From Cercis canadensis (Eukaryota > Streptophyta > Magnoliopsida > Fabales > Fabaceae): a stretch of DNA of 64,000 bases. Location of the stretch: the NCBI GenBank assembly GCA_003255065.1, contig QAOA01000112.1:128392-192391 (forward strand), read 5' to 3'. Below are positions 1 to 12,401 of the stretch, in pieces; positions within the stretch are counted from its first letter, which is position 1; each line of letters starts with the position of its first letter. Made by a program: the position numbers and the translations under genes. A model generated the notes under the pieces. It was not told the origin of the DNA. It did not search any database and was given only the letters and a program-made list of their open reading frames with translations.

Positions 1-1
1 A

Positions 2-1248
2 GCTGGGGGACCATTTGGGGCTTCTAGTACACCTATATTTGTTTCATCAAGTACCTCTGCTTTTGGCACTTCAAGCACTCCAGCATTTGGAGCCTCTGGT
101 ACTCCTGTTTTTGGTGCTTCTAGTGCCCCGTCCTTTAATTTTGGCTCCACTCAAACTTTTGGTCAGTCTACTTCAGCATTTAGTAGCAGCCCTTTTGGAA
201 GTAATGCCTCACCTNCTATATTTGTTTCATCAAGTACCTCTGCTTTTGGCACTTCAAGCACTCCCGCATTTGGAGCCTCTGGTACTCCTGTTTTTGGTGC
301 TTCTAGTGCCCCGTCCTTTAATTTTGGCTCCACTCAAACTTTTGGTCAGTCTACTTCAGCATTTAGTAGCAGCCCTTTTGGAAGTAATGCCTCACCTTTT
401 GGAGGTCAGAGTTCTCCATTTGGTGAGTTCAAAAGGCATTGAAATTTTGAATACTGAATTATTTGCAATATCTATTTTCAAGTTACAAGGGCTTCTTTAT
501 CCTGATATCTTCTTTTTGTATCTTATACCTTTGTAACTAAAAGTCATCTTTGTGTATTTTCATGCAGGATCCCAGTCCACAGCATCAGCTTTTGGAAGTA
601 GTGGTGTTGGGCAGTCAGGTTTTGGGGGTCAACGGGGGGGAAGTAGAGTAGCTTGCTACACAGCAACAACTGAAGCAGATGGAGGTACCTCTGGACGGAC
701 TGGAAAGTTGGAGTCCATATCCGCTATGCCTATTTACCAAGATAAAAGCCATGAGGAGCTAAGATGGGAAGGCTACCAATTGGGAGATAAAGGTAGTTTC
801 TCCATCTTTGAGCAAGGCAAGGAAGCCACCATTCAGGACCAGGGCAATGAAGGTGTATCTTCTACTTCAGGCCAGCAAGGAACTACTCTTGACTCAAACT
901 ATAAGGATACTGCGTTAGACAAAGGCAGCAAGGATTCTACTCATGATGATGAAGGTTGTGTTCTTGGTGATGGAAATGAGGTGGTGGTCTCTGGCCAGGG
1001 CACCATGAATATTTATGCTAGCACTATTGTGTCTCCATCAGGTTTGCGCTATTGCCATGTGTTTCTCAATATCTTCTCCTCTCACGTGGCGTTCTGTCTT
1101 ATTTGACTTCATTCAATTAGCAGGCCAAATTGATGCTGCTACTAACGTGTGCTCTAAGGAACCTATTTCAAAAGTTGCTCTTTCTGGTAAGCTTTAAAAT
1201 CCATCACCATCCTTGTTGCATTCAATTCTTTTCTTTTTTTCCTCGTAA

Positions 1249-1290
<42 letters not shown>

Positions 1291-1830
1291 NTTTTTTTTT
1301 AAGGTTCTGGGACTGCTTTGGAATCTGTTTGTGCTTCACTACCTGCACCATCAGTTAGCGCCGATTTTTCCATCACCACCACCTCTCCTAGTCCCAACAC
1401 AAATTGCACAACAGACGTCACGTTTCCAGTGGGCTTAAGGAAGTTTAGGGATATCATTGAGCTAAATGATGATGACATTGCTTTGGTAAAGCAAGCAGTT
1501 GCTCAATATCCTAATCTATGGGAAATAAAGGAAAATTTTAGTGCTCGTTTTTATGGCTTGGCTTATAAGACATTGGCAGATTTGTTACACTTTCTAAACA
1601 CTGAGAGTACTTTGACCATTACCCAAGAGCATGAGCAACAGTTCCAAGTGTTGTGTGATGAGGCCATTCAATTTGGTTTTGATAAAAGATGGGTGGAGGA
1701 GATGAGAAAGCGTGTTACGAGGGATCCAGAAGTTGATCGTGCCCAAAGAAGGCTTATGGAATTAAGGCAAGAGATGGATATGTTAGAAGAATTTATATTA
1801 GGTAGGAAGAAATGCTTTGGATTTATGTAA
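2..1830 (+). CDS. NUP98-like FG nucleoporin fused to unrelated C-terminal region (5' partial, 4 exons seen)
   Basis: Seen: four exons, 2-422, 568-1041, 1124-1186 and 1304-1830, joined by GT-AG introns of 145, 82 and 117 bp, all phase 1, with a stop at 1828-1830. The gene enters the window already open. Exon 1 encodes FG repeats ([24 protein letters not shown]). Exon 2 starts with more FG and then [20 protein letters not shown] and GYQLGDKG, which match the conserved segment of plant NUP98. Known: NUP98 lines the nuclear pore channel with FG repeats and ends in a long C-terminal part with an autoproteolytic domain. Odd: immediately after GDKG the reading frame leaves NUP98 and runs through an acidic linker (DSTHDDEG). 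The last exon is a helical segment ([20 protein letters not shown], then WVEEMRKRV) ending in a coiled coil, so the autoproteolytic domain is absent. The last region has a layout like the helical tails of plant MATH/coiled-coil proteins, but I do not recognise it securely. It may be a chimeric gene or an expressed pseudogene. Confidence 0.7.
32..397. repeat. 183-bp direct duplication of FG-repeat coding DNA around a single N
   Basis: Bases 32-214 and 215-397 are nearly identical (one clear A/C difference in the codon for the residue before AFGASG). The period is exactly 61 codons, so the frame is kept. The second copy begins at the single N at 215. An exact period ending on an N is what two overlapping contigs joined end to end would give, so it may be an assembly artefact; a real in-frame FG expansion is the alternative. 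Confidence 0.8.
1253..1300. repeat. Poly-T tract in the last intron of the chimeric gene
   Basis: A run of T of about 48 bases with one N at 1291, ending at the AAG acceptor at 1301-1303. It could serve as the polypyrimidine tract of that acceptor. Its true length is uncertain because of the N. Confidence 0.85.
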
Positions 1831-3544
1831 AGAGTGAGAGAAGAAGATGAAAATGTTAAATGACACAGTAAAATTTCCTAAGTTATGAATAAGGTGTTAG
1901 TGAGCCTATGAGCGTGTGTGGTATAACATACTTAAATTAGCACTAGCTTAACCCAAAAGCCTGAGCTCATGAGTATTGGGCCAATCCGAGTATTATATAC
2001 CACACTTCTTCTTTTCTACCTACTGTGTGACTTATTATTATTAACACCTATGACACTCAGATGTGTAATCTTAACACACGGAAAGTGACATGGACAAGTT
2101 ATATAATGCTTTTTTATCCAATAATTGTAACCCATTTCATTTTTTTTTTTTTTTACTGAAACAAGAACTTTTCTTTATGGGTGCTAAGATTTTATTAATA
2201 GAAAGCCAGAGTGGAATTATATTTTGTGCAAGTATAAATAATTTACACCAAGTATGCTCATAAAATAAAATCTTAATAATTAACCTGCAGGAATTCTACA
2301 ACGCCTAAAGGGTTGATCCCCTAGAGAAATGTTTTTTTATGTTAGAAGACATTTTCTTGTACTAGTTCGATAGACGTTGTTGCACGTGTTTTAAAAGTTA
2401 ATTACACATGTAAATTTATCTTTAAATTAAGTATAGATATTAAACATGAATAATGAATAAAAATTTAGGGGATACAGCCAAAAAGAGGGAAAAAAAGAAG
2501 AGAAATACATAACTTTTTTTTTTTATAATTAAAAATTTAGGATTAAAGGAGGCTATAACATTTTATGACTAAGGCATGCCACGTGCCTTAGTAAAGATTT
2601 AAAGTAATACTTATAAATCGCCTAAACAAACAAAGATATAAAACAAAATGAAACATAATTTTGATGCCTAAGAAACAAAAGAGATATGGATATAAAATAA
2701 CATATGCCTAAAGTTATTTAGAGATTAAACTTCCACATAAGAAAATAAAGATGAATATTAAGTGATCCAATTAATATTTAGTCTAATAAATTCTATTATT
2801 AATCAAAACAATAAGAGAATGAAATTCCATAATTAGAGGGTGCACTTTTATCCGCAAGATGGGATTTCCATCATATTGCATAGAGATAGAGGTTCAAAGA
2901 AAAAGTGACCGTTTGGAAGAAAAGTAAATTGGGGAACATAAGAATTGTAACAAACAATTTCTCAATTGTAGAAGTCTACTTGGGGTAGAGTTTAGGGGAT
3001 GGAAAGATAATTTTGTATTTATCACAAAATAATTTTCTATAATTTTATCTTAATAAGGATACTTTATTTTATAAAAAGAGAAAAAGGGTAGTTTAGATAA
3101 TTGAAAAGCTTTTGCCATCTCTATTTTTATATATAGTATAGATATAGATGTGCAAAAATTAACCCCTTATTATTCTCATACCAAATGCACCTCTCATTAC
3201 TGCCTTAAGGAGTACAGAAAATGTTCTATTTAGCATAAAAAGAAACATAGGACAACTGAAATGTGCTCATTCCTTCTGTTCTTCCCCTTATGTTCATTTT
3301 CTAAATTGAAATCAAGACAACTAGACAAGTGAAGGAAAAGAGATGCGTTACAAAACATGATCTACTATGCTACATCATCTTTCTCTCGTCTCGTGTTCTT
3401 GATGAAGCAAATTAACATATTAAAAAAAAATTGGAAAGTTGGGCAATTTGCTGAATAGATCTCTATTCCCAACCTTTGAATTTCAATTGTTTTTCTCAGT
3501 TGAATTTCAAATAATAATAACATCAACAAATTAACAACAACAAG
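1831..3544. other. AT-rich spacer downstream of the chimeric gene
   Basis: No ORF or RNA gene is supported. The first 250 bases are the probable 3' flank of the chimeric gene. A stretch near 1905-2050 (ending in GTATTATATACCACAC) and the low-complexity A/T runs after it look like old repeat debris, but no boundaries are visible. Confidence 0.5.
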
Positions 3545-3831
3545 AAGAGTAAATTATACAAACCTCCTCAAGGATTTGATCAAATTACACAAATATCTTT
3601 ATTTATGTTTGAAATTTACATCAAGATCTCCTTTGTCGTGTAATGTAAATGACATGTTTTGGTCATGTTAAAGTTTAACAAAATGAGAATATGTATAATT
3701 CATGAAATAGGAAATGATAGTTTTTCTGATGCTAACTGTAAATAAGGGAGATCTATGTAATTTCAAAAACGAGATGGCATGTCTGCATAATTTTATCAAA
3801 TCTGAAGAGAAATTATTTTAATTTACTCTTT
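3545..3831. mobile_element. Small non-coding MITE with 12-bp terminal inverted repeats
   Basis: The left end reads AAGAGTAAATTATAC. The right end reads AATTTACTCTTT, whose reverse complement begins AAAGAGTAAATT. The two give a perfect 12-bp inverted match (AAGAGTAAATTA). Length is about 287 bp, AT-rich, no ORF, typical of a MITE. No clear target-site duplication is visible, so the superfamily is not assigned. Confidence 0.55.
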
Positions 3832-5120
3832 TGAAAAAATATAGTATTCTACACATTGTAGCATACATATAAAGTAAGAATAATCTCTGTTAATAAATTG
3901 GATACTTCAACCTAAAAAAAAAAAAAAAAACTAAATGCAATACCGAATTACCCACATATTTAATCATACAAAAAATAGTGGGAGGCTACTTTTGGAATTT
4001 TATTTTATTTTTAACTTTTAGTCACATAAGAGCACAATGTGCTCTAGAAAATGGCAGAAAATAAAACCCATAACATCCCACACTCTAGGTTACTTTTAGA
4101 ATTTTGTAGAACTAAAAAGATCATTGTAGTTTTTCTTTGGATGAGTAAGGAAAAGAAAATTTATTTATAATCATTTATGTATACCATATTTTTTATCGTT
4201 GACATGCATAGGCGTCATTTGGCATGGACAGAACTTGCGTTACAAATACTTAAAAAAATGACAAGCAAGGGAGCTAACGTATTACCAATTAGCTGTTTGC
4301 TAGAATGAGTGCTCCCATCAAACTAAGCATATCGTCTCCACCAGATTATGCAAGACATTGAAGTACAGAGGCATCCAAAAAAGATTAAGCAGTAATGAAC
4401 CAAAAACTCCCTAAAATCCAATAAAAAAACCTAAACCCATATCAGATAAGATCCTATTAAAAAAAAAACAGTAGGCTGCTGGTGTCAGTTATTTGAAGGT
4501 AATATGACTTATTTCATCTCTCTGGCTTTTCATCTGCGATATAATCTAAGAAGCAAGAAAGAGAGTGTTAACCCCACAAGTCTCTAGTCCTGTTTTCATG
4601 ATAACAAAATATCTTATTAATTCTAATCTGTGTTATTTTTCTCTAAGTTCTTATTTAAAATAGATTTGAAAAGAAGTCTTGAAGAACTTGTTCTTAAGAA
4701 CTAGTTCTTGTCTCTTTGATCAAGCTCCACTTGATAATGAAAGTTTCGAATATTGCGGATGTGAACAAGCTTGTCGAGGACTCCAGCCAAACTTAGCCTT
4801 TTTACTCTCTAACTAAGAGTTATGTTAGTTAAGATTGGAAAGTTCCTTGTTGAAGTGACTTATGTAAGGTCTTTGTTTTAAGAAAAAAGTTTATCTACTT
4901 CTGTTACACAAAGTAAGAATTTTTGGAACAAAATGACAAAAGCTTTTTGATGGATTGACATGGTGTCAGCCAGTAGGTGGCTCCTCTTTTGCCTCCCTCT
5001 TTGTCTTTCACATACACAAGAAAGAAGATAAAGCAAGGGACTTCCAAGGCTTCGGTTATGCATGAAGATAAGTGAGAAGAAAATATTCTAGAGAGAGAAG
5101 AAAGCCATTGTTGAAAATTT
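3832..5120. other. AT-rich spacer, no gene recognised
   Basis: Only short, unsupported ORFs are present. The last ~400 bases are less AT-rich but match nothing I recognise. The stretch ends where the LTR of element B begins. Confidence 0.45.
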
Positions 5121-6630
5121 TGATAGACTTTTTCCGGCAAGTGTACTGAGTCACACAAGTAGTAAAAATGAGTAAAGTATCATCCTCAGGGATTAATGCA
5201 GGCAATTACCAATTTCTCCAATACTGATTCTATTTGAAAGAATAACACTTTGGATCGAAGGCAACCTTAAAATAATTACTGTAATTAACTAAAGTAACAA
5301 TACTTAAATGATTAAGCAAACAACTTGGACAACAATTTAACTATGAGTTTACGATATAAGTATGAAGGTTAGGGGTTGATTTCGTTCGCTTGCAAGTTCG
5401 GTTACTTCATAAAAAAAATAACCTTTGGATCAATAAAGAACTAATTACTTCAGCCACAATTCCCTTGTTGCTGGCTACTTTCCCTAATCCGATTAACTCC
5501 AATTCCTTAGATAAGCAATCCTCCCTATCCTAATTAATCGCCCAATTCCTTGGTTCAATTAAATGATCCAGGTGCTTAAGTCTAAAGGGAATTAACATTA
5601 AGCCACACAAACTAAGTCATTTATTCTTAGATCAACTCAATTTATGACAGAATTTATAGAAGCATATTCATATCTTACTATTCCTGGGATCAACACGAAT
5701 CATTAACCTATTCGAATGGGGGCCAATCATTCAAACCCATTAAGATCAGTAAATTCCATTCAACAATAAGATTTGTACTGAAGTGATTCCATTCAATCTT
5801 GAAACCTCATCACAAATGAATTACAACAATCCCCAAACAATAAGAGTTTAGCTACTCATGACTAAATTCAGTAAAATCAAATAGATAAAATTCAACATGA
5901 GATGAAAGGAAGAAGAACTAGGTGTAGATCGAATCCTAATTATTGCTCTTCATGCTCTGGCTCCTCTCCTTTTCTTCTCCAAGAATCCGGCTCCCCTTTT
6001 TCTCTCATCAAATTCCTATTTATACCTATATGGAATCTAGGCCTTCCAGTTAGACATTACTCGAACACGGCCTCGACACGGACCGTGTCTTATTTTGTAA
6101 CTTCAGTGTGTCATTTGGAGTGCTTTCCTAGTCTTTAAACACGGTTTCAGGCACGACCATGTCTTATCTGCTTCAGACTGTGTTCCTCAGACATGGTTTG
6201 TGTGTCTTCTCTAACTTGGTTGTGTTCTTCATTGGTGCATCTTAGACTAGTTAACACGGCTTCACACACGGTTGTGTTCTTTTCTGTCTTAGCCATGTTC
6301 ATCATTGGTGCATCTCTGACAAGTTAACACGGCTTCACACACGGCCGTGTTCATTTATCAGCTCAAGCAACAACTTTTGGAGGCTAGACACGGGGGAAAC
6401 ACAGTTGTGTGCATGCCCGTGTCCTTATCAGAACTTCAGATTAGGCAAGTCTCCTTGCATTTTTCTCCATGAATTTCTTCTAAATTCTTCTTTTTGCTTG
6501 ATCAAACATATTAGTACCTGAAAACACCAATTCATGGATGAAATACCATATTTAAGGGGAATTTATTCATAATGCAAGTAAGAATTCAGTGTTAAAACAT
6601 GGTTTTTATAGCCTTAATAAACAAATATCA
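5121..6630 (-). repeat. 3' LTR of element B
   Basis: About 1,510 bp, bounded by TG and CA. The segment GGCAAGTGTAC, then CACACAAGTAGTAA, then a CCTCAGGGATTAA motif at its start is shared with the LTR at 26898-28342. Its middle carries a cluster of ACACGG/CCGTGT half-palindromes at 6050-6430. The flank on the left is AATTT (5116-5120); no matching duplicate was found. Confidence 0.8.
6050..6430. repeat. Palindrome-rich tract in the LTR of element B
   Basis: Scattered copies of ACACGG and CCGTGT half sites, with one perfect ACACGGCCGTGT near 6339-6350. Many others look like CG-to-TG/CA decayed versions (ACATGG, CCATGT). The same motif recurs at 10530-11010, 20745-21200 and 27840-28140. Confidence 0.7.
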
Positions 6631-7639
6631 AAGTCCCCCACACTTGACCATTTGCTTGTCCTCAAGCAATTTAAACTAGAACAGGTTCCTGAAATGCTAT
6701 TCCTAGGAAGATAATTCAATTTCTAAGAAATTTATGCAATGTACCCTACACTGAACAACTGCATTACTCAGTTTCTATTTTTTAGTTTATGAACCCAGTC
6801 ATTGCATCACAGTTTGCCTCAGCTCAACTCTCAGTACCTGGATAGAATTTCCTTGTGCTTATTACTACTGTACTTTCAATTTTTACAAATGTTTCATTCC
6901 TTTCATGCATAGTTTGGGGTTCTAGGATGTGGTATTTGGTCATTGCCTGTGATCCACATTCAACTAGTTATACTTCATTGGCATGCTCATACTCTTCCCC
7001 AGTTTCAGGCACAAAAGGTAGAGGAGCAGGGCCCTACTATGCTCTCATCAATTCACACTTGAAACACACTTAAATGCACTTGGAATTTTTTTTTCAACAA
7101 TAAAATATCATTATCCAGCACAAGGTATTCTAACCAGATACTTTAAGCTTAGCAGGTATAAAGTAAATGTCAACATTCCTAAGTCCATTGCATTTAAATA
7201 GTTACTTCATAATGCAACATGCTTCAAAGTAGAGTACTAAGCACAACAAGTTGATCAACAAATCAATAATAGTTATCCAGGAAAATCACTTTATAGGCAC
7301 AATGTTCTAGTTTCAAATGCTTCAGGACTCATAAGCATAAACCTAAGGTACAATGATATACGTATACCCCCCCCCCCCAATACTTGAATACTGCATTGTC
7401 CTCAATGGATGAACAAGAAAATAAAAAGGAACAATATTCTCTTGGTGATGAGGGTCCTGAGGTCCTAGCTTGGTGACGTTGGGCATCCTGGTGAAATGGA
7501 GCATGAACCTGCAAGCAAATATGGCAGCTAGACATATACAAGGAAGGATTAATGCCAAAATGAAGAAATTAAACTAAGAAATTGTGCCCAATAAAAGGAA
7601 AAAAAAATAAAGAATAGCTACTTCCTAGGCGACTCTCCA

Positions 7640-9140
7640 GAAGGTTGGTCGGTGCTATGCAGGTGGAGAGTCAAACCGTGGTGCTCGGGACGAGGTATGT
7701 GGTGGGCGAATCTGCTCAACCGCAGGGGTCGTGTCGGCATCTTCCGCTGGCTCCTGGAAGATAGGCAGTAGAGGCTAGAGTCCCAAGGCCTCACACATCA
7801 CCTGAAGAGTGGATTGAACCCACTGATGATGTGCCAACTCATAGGACATCCACTGATGTCTATGGTGTCGCTCCCTACAGTTGTCCAAAATGAGACAGTT
7901 GACTTGGGTCCTTTGGCATCTACCTTGACTTCAATTCGAGCCAACTGCCTTTCTAGAGGTGTTGGTTTCCTGTCTTCCTCATCAACTGAAATGGATGGGA
8001 TACCAGGATATGGTTGTGTAGTGGAAGGTGCAGACGTACTGGGCCCGGCTGTCGGTTGTTCCTCTAACTGGGATGTCTCAGTGACGGGGGCCTTAGGTGC
8101 ATCCATGCATGGCTCCTCCACCTGTGGACTCTCAGGTACAGCTCATGGTAGAGCACCGGCTAGAACGAAGTAGGTGCCCTATGCGTCGGTGCAGCGCTCG
8201 ACCATCCCCATTGCCTTGAGTGTGTCCATTCCTAGTGGTAAAGGTCGACAAGCAACAATGAGGGTAGCCTCGTCACGCATGACTTCTAAGGGCCTGGCTA
8301 GTCGTGTGATAACAGAGGCACCACCAATGAATTCGAAGTTGCCTCATTACAGGTAACCCTTCACCAATTGCAGGAAGGCATATCCGAGGTAGCAGTGTTT
8401 TTTCTCCTGTATGCACCAGAGATATATCCCTCTTGCTCACTACTGTTGTGCTCTCCCTTCTTGCAGTCAACGAGTAGACCAGTAGCTTATGGATATATTG
8501 AAATGTTGGTGAACGGAGGGTGGATGCCTTGGACCGTTTAGCTTCATAAGTGGCTTCAATGCTTATTTCTTTCCAGCATTTTGTCGGGTCTGCTCTAGTG
8601 AAGGTCCAGTCCAGTTGGTAGGTGTCCCTCACCTGGAGTCCAGTAGGCTATTGTTCCACTAGCCCCACTGCCTATGAATGAAGGAGCCAAGACAAAACTT
8701 TATCGTGTCTGGCTTATACCACGTGGTGTTAGAATCTGTGAACGTGGTGTTTATCTCCACTGTGCCAAGAAACTCCAAAATGAGTTCTTTGTATGCTAGT
8801 TCTTGGAGCTCAAAGATACTACTCCACTGGCCTGGACTCAAGAGTTATCTCACCTCTTCTTCAAGCTCGAGCTCTTGCAACACTAGCCATACTGGGTATC
8901 GGCTAAGTTCAAACAATTTGGTGGAGAGTTTGATCAATCTCTCCTTATGCTTTGCACCTTGAAATCGGAGGAATGAGTGGACGGATGTGTCAATGGCCCC
9001 TGATCTTCTCTTCTTGGAGGGTGGAGACGGTGACTCTGGAAGGTTTGGGCGATTCTTTCGTGGCTACAACTTCTCACGGTGCGGTTGTGCTTCATCGGTG
9101 TGCTTCATCATATTTGTTTCCTGTAAAAGCAAGTTGACAA
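7640..9140 (-). pseudogene. Env-like / Athila ORF downstream of integrase in element B
   Basis: Separate minus-strand frames at 7798-8121, 8273-8632 and 8659-8841 carry fragments such as RSKASTLRSPTFQYIHKLLV and ELAYKELILEFLGTVEI. These resemble the extra ORF that Athila and Calypso-type plant Ty3/gypsy elements carry between integrase and the 3' LTR, sometimes called env-like or Athila ORF1. The C-terminal side is rich in Pro/Ser/Thr (TAGPSTSAPSTTQPYPG). It is broken. Its position after integrase and before the 3' LTR fits the lineage. Function in the living element is unknown; the 'env' label is by position only. Confidence 0.55.
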
Positions 9141-11140
9141 AAATGAATCCCAAAGCATGGAAACTATGTAAACAGAATTAGCACCACATATACAGAAAAT
9201 TCATGCACAATCTAGTGGTTGTAGAACATTAGGCAATTTCAAAATGGGAAAATACATGTTTATATGGAAAAACAGCAGGCCTCACAAAAGTAAATCAGCA
9301 AGCATTCCCAGAACAACAGTAAATGCTGCAGGGGATAATCCTACTTCCTCTACTAGTAGTTAACAACATCAAAACCAAGTCCCTTATGACAAAGGAATGA
9401 TAGCAATTTCAATTCCTAAATTTTTAACAGTGAGTCAGCATAAATCCCACAACAATCATCTAAAAATGATCATGTCTTATCTCACTATCACACTTACTAA
9501 TTTCTAAACATATGCAATTGACTAACCTATCAACATGCAATAAATCCTAGACTAACAATGAGCACAACCAAGTCCCTTAGCACAGATTTATTCACTGGCC
9601 ATTCTATCCTAATAGTTAAAAAAAGCAAAGGACAGAAGATGAACAGCCATGCCCACAGATCAATGCAACATAATCAAATTTAAATTTCTACCAACAGTCA
9701 ATCAAATTGAATACTAATTCCCACCTGTATACTAATCCAACAAAGTTCTGACAGCAATATTTCAACAATTGACTTATACACAAGGCAGCTTTAGCAGGAC
9801 TAGTAGGGTAGAAATATTGAAATTCAGCAAATCCCACAGTGGTGACAAGAAGAAAATTAGAAAAATCACCAGTTCCTTTAATTATCGATTGGGGAAAGCA
9901 AATAGTATAGCAAAATAAATACATAATGGCTACGAATAGTAACATCAATCAATCCCATAGCAACAGTGAAAATCCCTCTATTAACAAATTTTCCAACAGC
10001 AATAGGAAACTGTGGTAGTGTTCAACTTAATTGGGGGGGGGGGGGGTCAATCAAATCGATAAATTCCTTAACATCAAAATTCCCCAATAGTTAGAAATTC
10101 TGCAACAGCAACCCTAAATTTGTATTTTTGTTTAGTATGCATCTTACAGTTAACCATCCCCTACATTTCCTCACTAAGAAAATAGGTAAAATGCATCCAA
10201 CATGCAACTGAGACAGTATAGAAATATGCATAAGAATGAAGGAAAATTTAGTTAAAACAACTCAGAAATATAAATAAGAGGGAAGGAAGAGTCCATACCT
10301 GTGAGTGAAGAACAAAATCTAAAACTATGCGTGAAGAACAAATTGACAAAATACCTAAGGGTAGGGTGGTGGGAAGATTCGATTGAGCAAGGATTTTAGG
10401 CTTAATGGAGAAGGGTTTGGCCAGAAATGAGAGTGGGACTGCCGAAATAGCTAGAGATTTGAAGAAGAATGAGAGAAATGGGGATTTTCTGAAGTGAGGA
10501 AATGACCTGCGAACTGGAATTTTTAAAGGGTCTGACTGACAGGGCCACAACACAGCCATGTAGTATGGGCATGTTGGGTTTTGGGGAGATAAACATGAGG
10601 TGACATGCCCGTGTATCGGGCCATGTTAAGAGTGTAGAAATTACTTTAAGTGACACGAGGTAAACACGGCGGTGTTATGGACCGTGTTGGTGACATGGCA
10701 CACATGGATACTTACCTCATTAAAGACATAGTTGTGTCTCATGATGGGAGAATCTGGTCAATTGACACGGTCATAGGCACGGCCGTGTTATGGATCGTGT
10801 TCCTTCCCTAAGTTCTCTGTGTGATCCATATGATTGCTGACATGGCAATGTCTATGACCGTGTTCCTTCTGTTTGATGCTCTAGTGTATTCATGAGCCTC
10901 TGGTTAGTTAACACGGTTATGGACATGGCTATGCTATAGATTGTGTCTTCAGTCTAAACTCTCTATATGATCCACATGGCCATTAGCATGTCCATGTTAT
11001 GGCCGTGTTCTCCTCCTAACAATCAACAACTGAATTTTAGGCAAGAAACAAAACAAAAATAACATAAACTTCATAGTTCAAAAGGAAAACAAAGAAAAAG
11101 GATAAAAGCTTGGGTTGCCTCCCAAAAAGCGCTTATTTTA
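9141..11140. other. Non-coding 3' internal region of element B
   Basis: No coding region is supported. The part near 10060-10130 (CCTTAACATCAAAATTCCCC) matches 19900-19960 in element A, so this is shared untranslated sequence of the family. A run of G lies at 10034-10046. The palindrome-rich tract sits at its end. Confidence 0.55.
10530..11010. repeat. Palindrome-rich tract between integrase and env-like ORF of element B
   Basis: Repeated GACACGG, GGCCGTGTT and decayed variants occur every 20-60 bp, with ACGGCCGT at about 10779-10786. It is collinear with 20745-21200 in element A, so it is an old feature of the family rather than a local event. Confidence 0.65.
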
Positions 11141-12401
11141 CAGTCCTAAGCCAGACTCTTTCTGGTGTTATGCTGGTGCAGAAAGAACTATTGAAGAGAT
11201 TTCGTGTTGGACTCTATCTCCCCAATAATGCTTCAGCCTCTGTTTGTTGACTTTGAAACTTCTTCCTGAACTCATATCAGCCACCTCGATATCTCCATAG
11301 GGATAAATCTTCTTAATCACAAACGGACCTGACCGATTTTAGCTTCCCAGGAAAGAGCTTTAACCTCAAGTTATACATCAGCACTTGTTGTCCTGATTCA
11401 AAATTCCTTAGGACAATTCTTTGATCATGCCATCGCTTTGTTTTTTCTTTGTAAAACTTTGAATTCTCATAAGCTTGATGTCAAAACTCATCCAATTCGT
11501 GAAGCTGAATCATCATTTTCTCCCCTACTGCTGCCAAGTCAAAGTTAAGAATCTTAGTTGCCCACAGTGTTCTATGCTCCAATTCAACAGGTAAATGGCA
11601 GGCCTTCCCATACACCAATTGGTAAGGTGACATGCCAAGTGGTGTCTTCAAAACAGTTTGGTATGCCCACAGAGCATCATCAAGCTTTATTGCTCAATCT
11701 TTTCGTGAGGTGTTGACAATCTTCTCAAGTATCCTCTTCAGTTCTTTGTTAGACACCTCAACTTATCCACTGGTTTGTGGATTATACGGGGTTGCAATTC
11801 TATGCCTCACACCATATTTACTCAATAAAGAATCTAGCCGCTTATTGCAAAATTGAGTTCCTTTATCACTAATCAATGCTCTTGGCTCCCCAAATCTTGA
11901 GAAGATATTCTTTAGGAAACTCATAACTATTTAAGCATCATTAACTCTGGTTGCAGTGACTTCAACCCATTTTGATACATAGTCAACCGTGACCAGGATG
12001 TATTCATTAGAGTATGATGAGGGGAAATGGCCCATAAAATTGATACCCTACACATCGAATAACTCAATTTCCAGGACTAAGTTCAAGGGCATTTCATGTC
12101 TCTTAGAGATGTTACCTGTCCTTTGGCACCGATCACACCTCTTCACATACTCATAGGCATTCTTGAACACAGTTGGCCAATAGAACCCTGATTGTAACAC
12201 TTTCACAGCCGTCCGGTTTCCACTAAAATGACCTACATAACTTGAGGCATGGCAGTGCCATAATATATCGTCAACCTCCTCTTGTGGCACACATCTTCTC
12301 AAGAGTCCATCAACACCTCTTCGCAGCAAATAAGGTGCATCCCAGACATAGAATTTGGCCTCATGAAGAAATCGCTTCAATTGTTGGGAATTGAAATCCA
12401 C
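11110..12401 (-). pseudogene. Integrase region of element B
   Basis: The frame 12048-12401 carries the zinc-binding part (HASSYVGHFSGNRTAVKVLQ, CDRCQRTGNIS), the HHCC-type domain found at the start of Ty3/gypsy integrases. Left of it, DNA at 11110-12040 aligns with the catalytic-core region of element A (21290-22290). Broken. Confidence 0.75.

Noticed and set aside
1163-1351. Lys-rich minus-strand ORF across the poly-T tract
   Set aside because: It is the translation of the intron's homopolymer and an N, antisense to a well-supported splice site.
7814-8962. Plus-strand ORFs over 7814-8173, 8174-8356 and 8678-8962
   Set aside because: They are antisense to the env-like region of element B and resemble nothing known.
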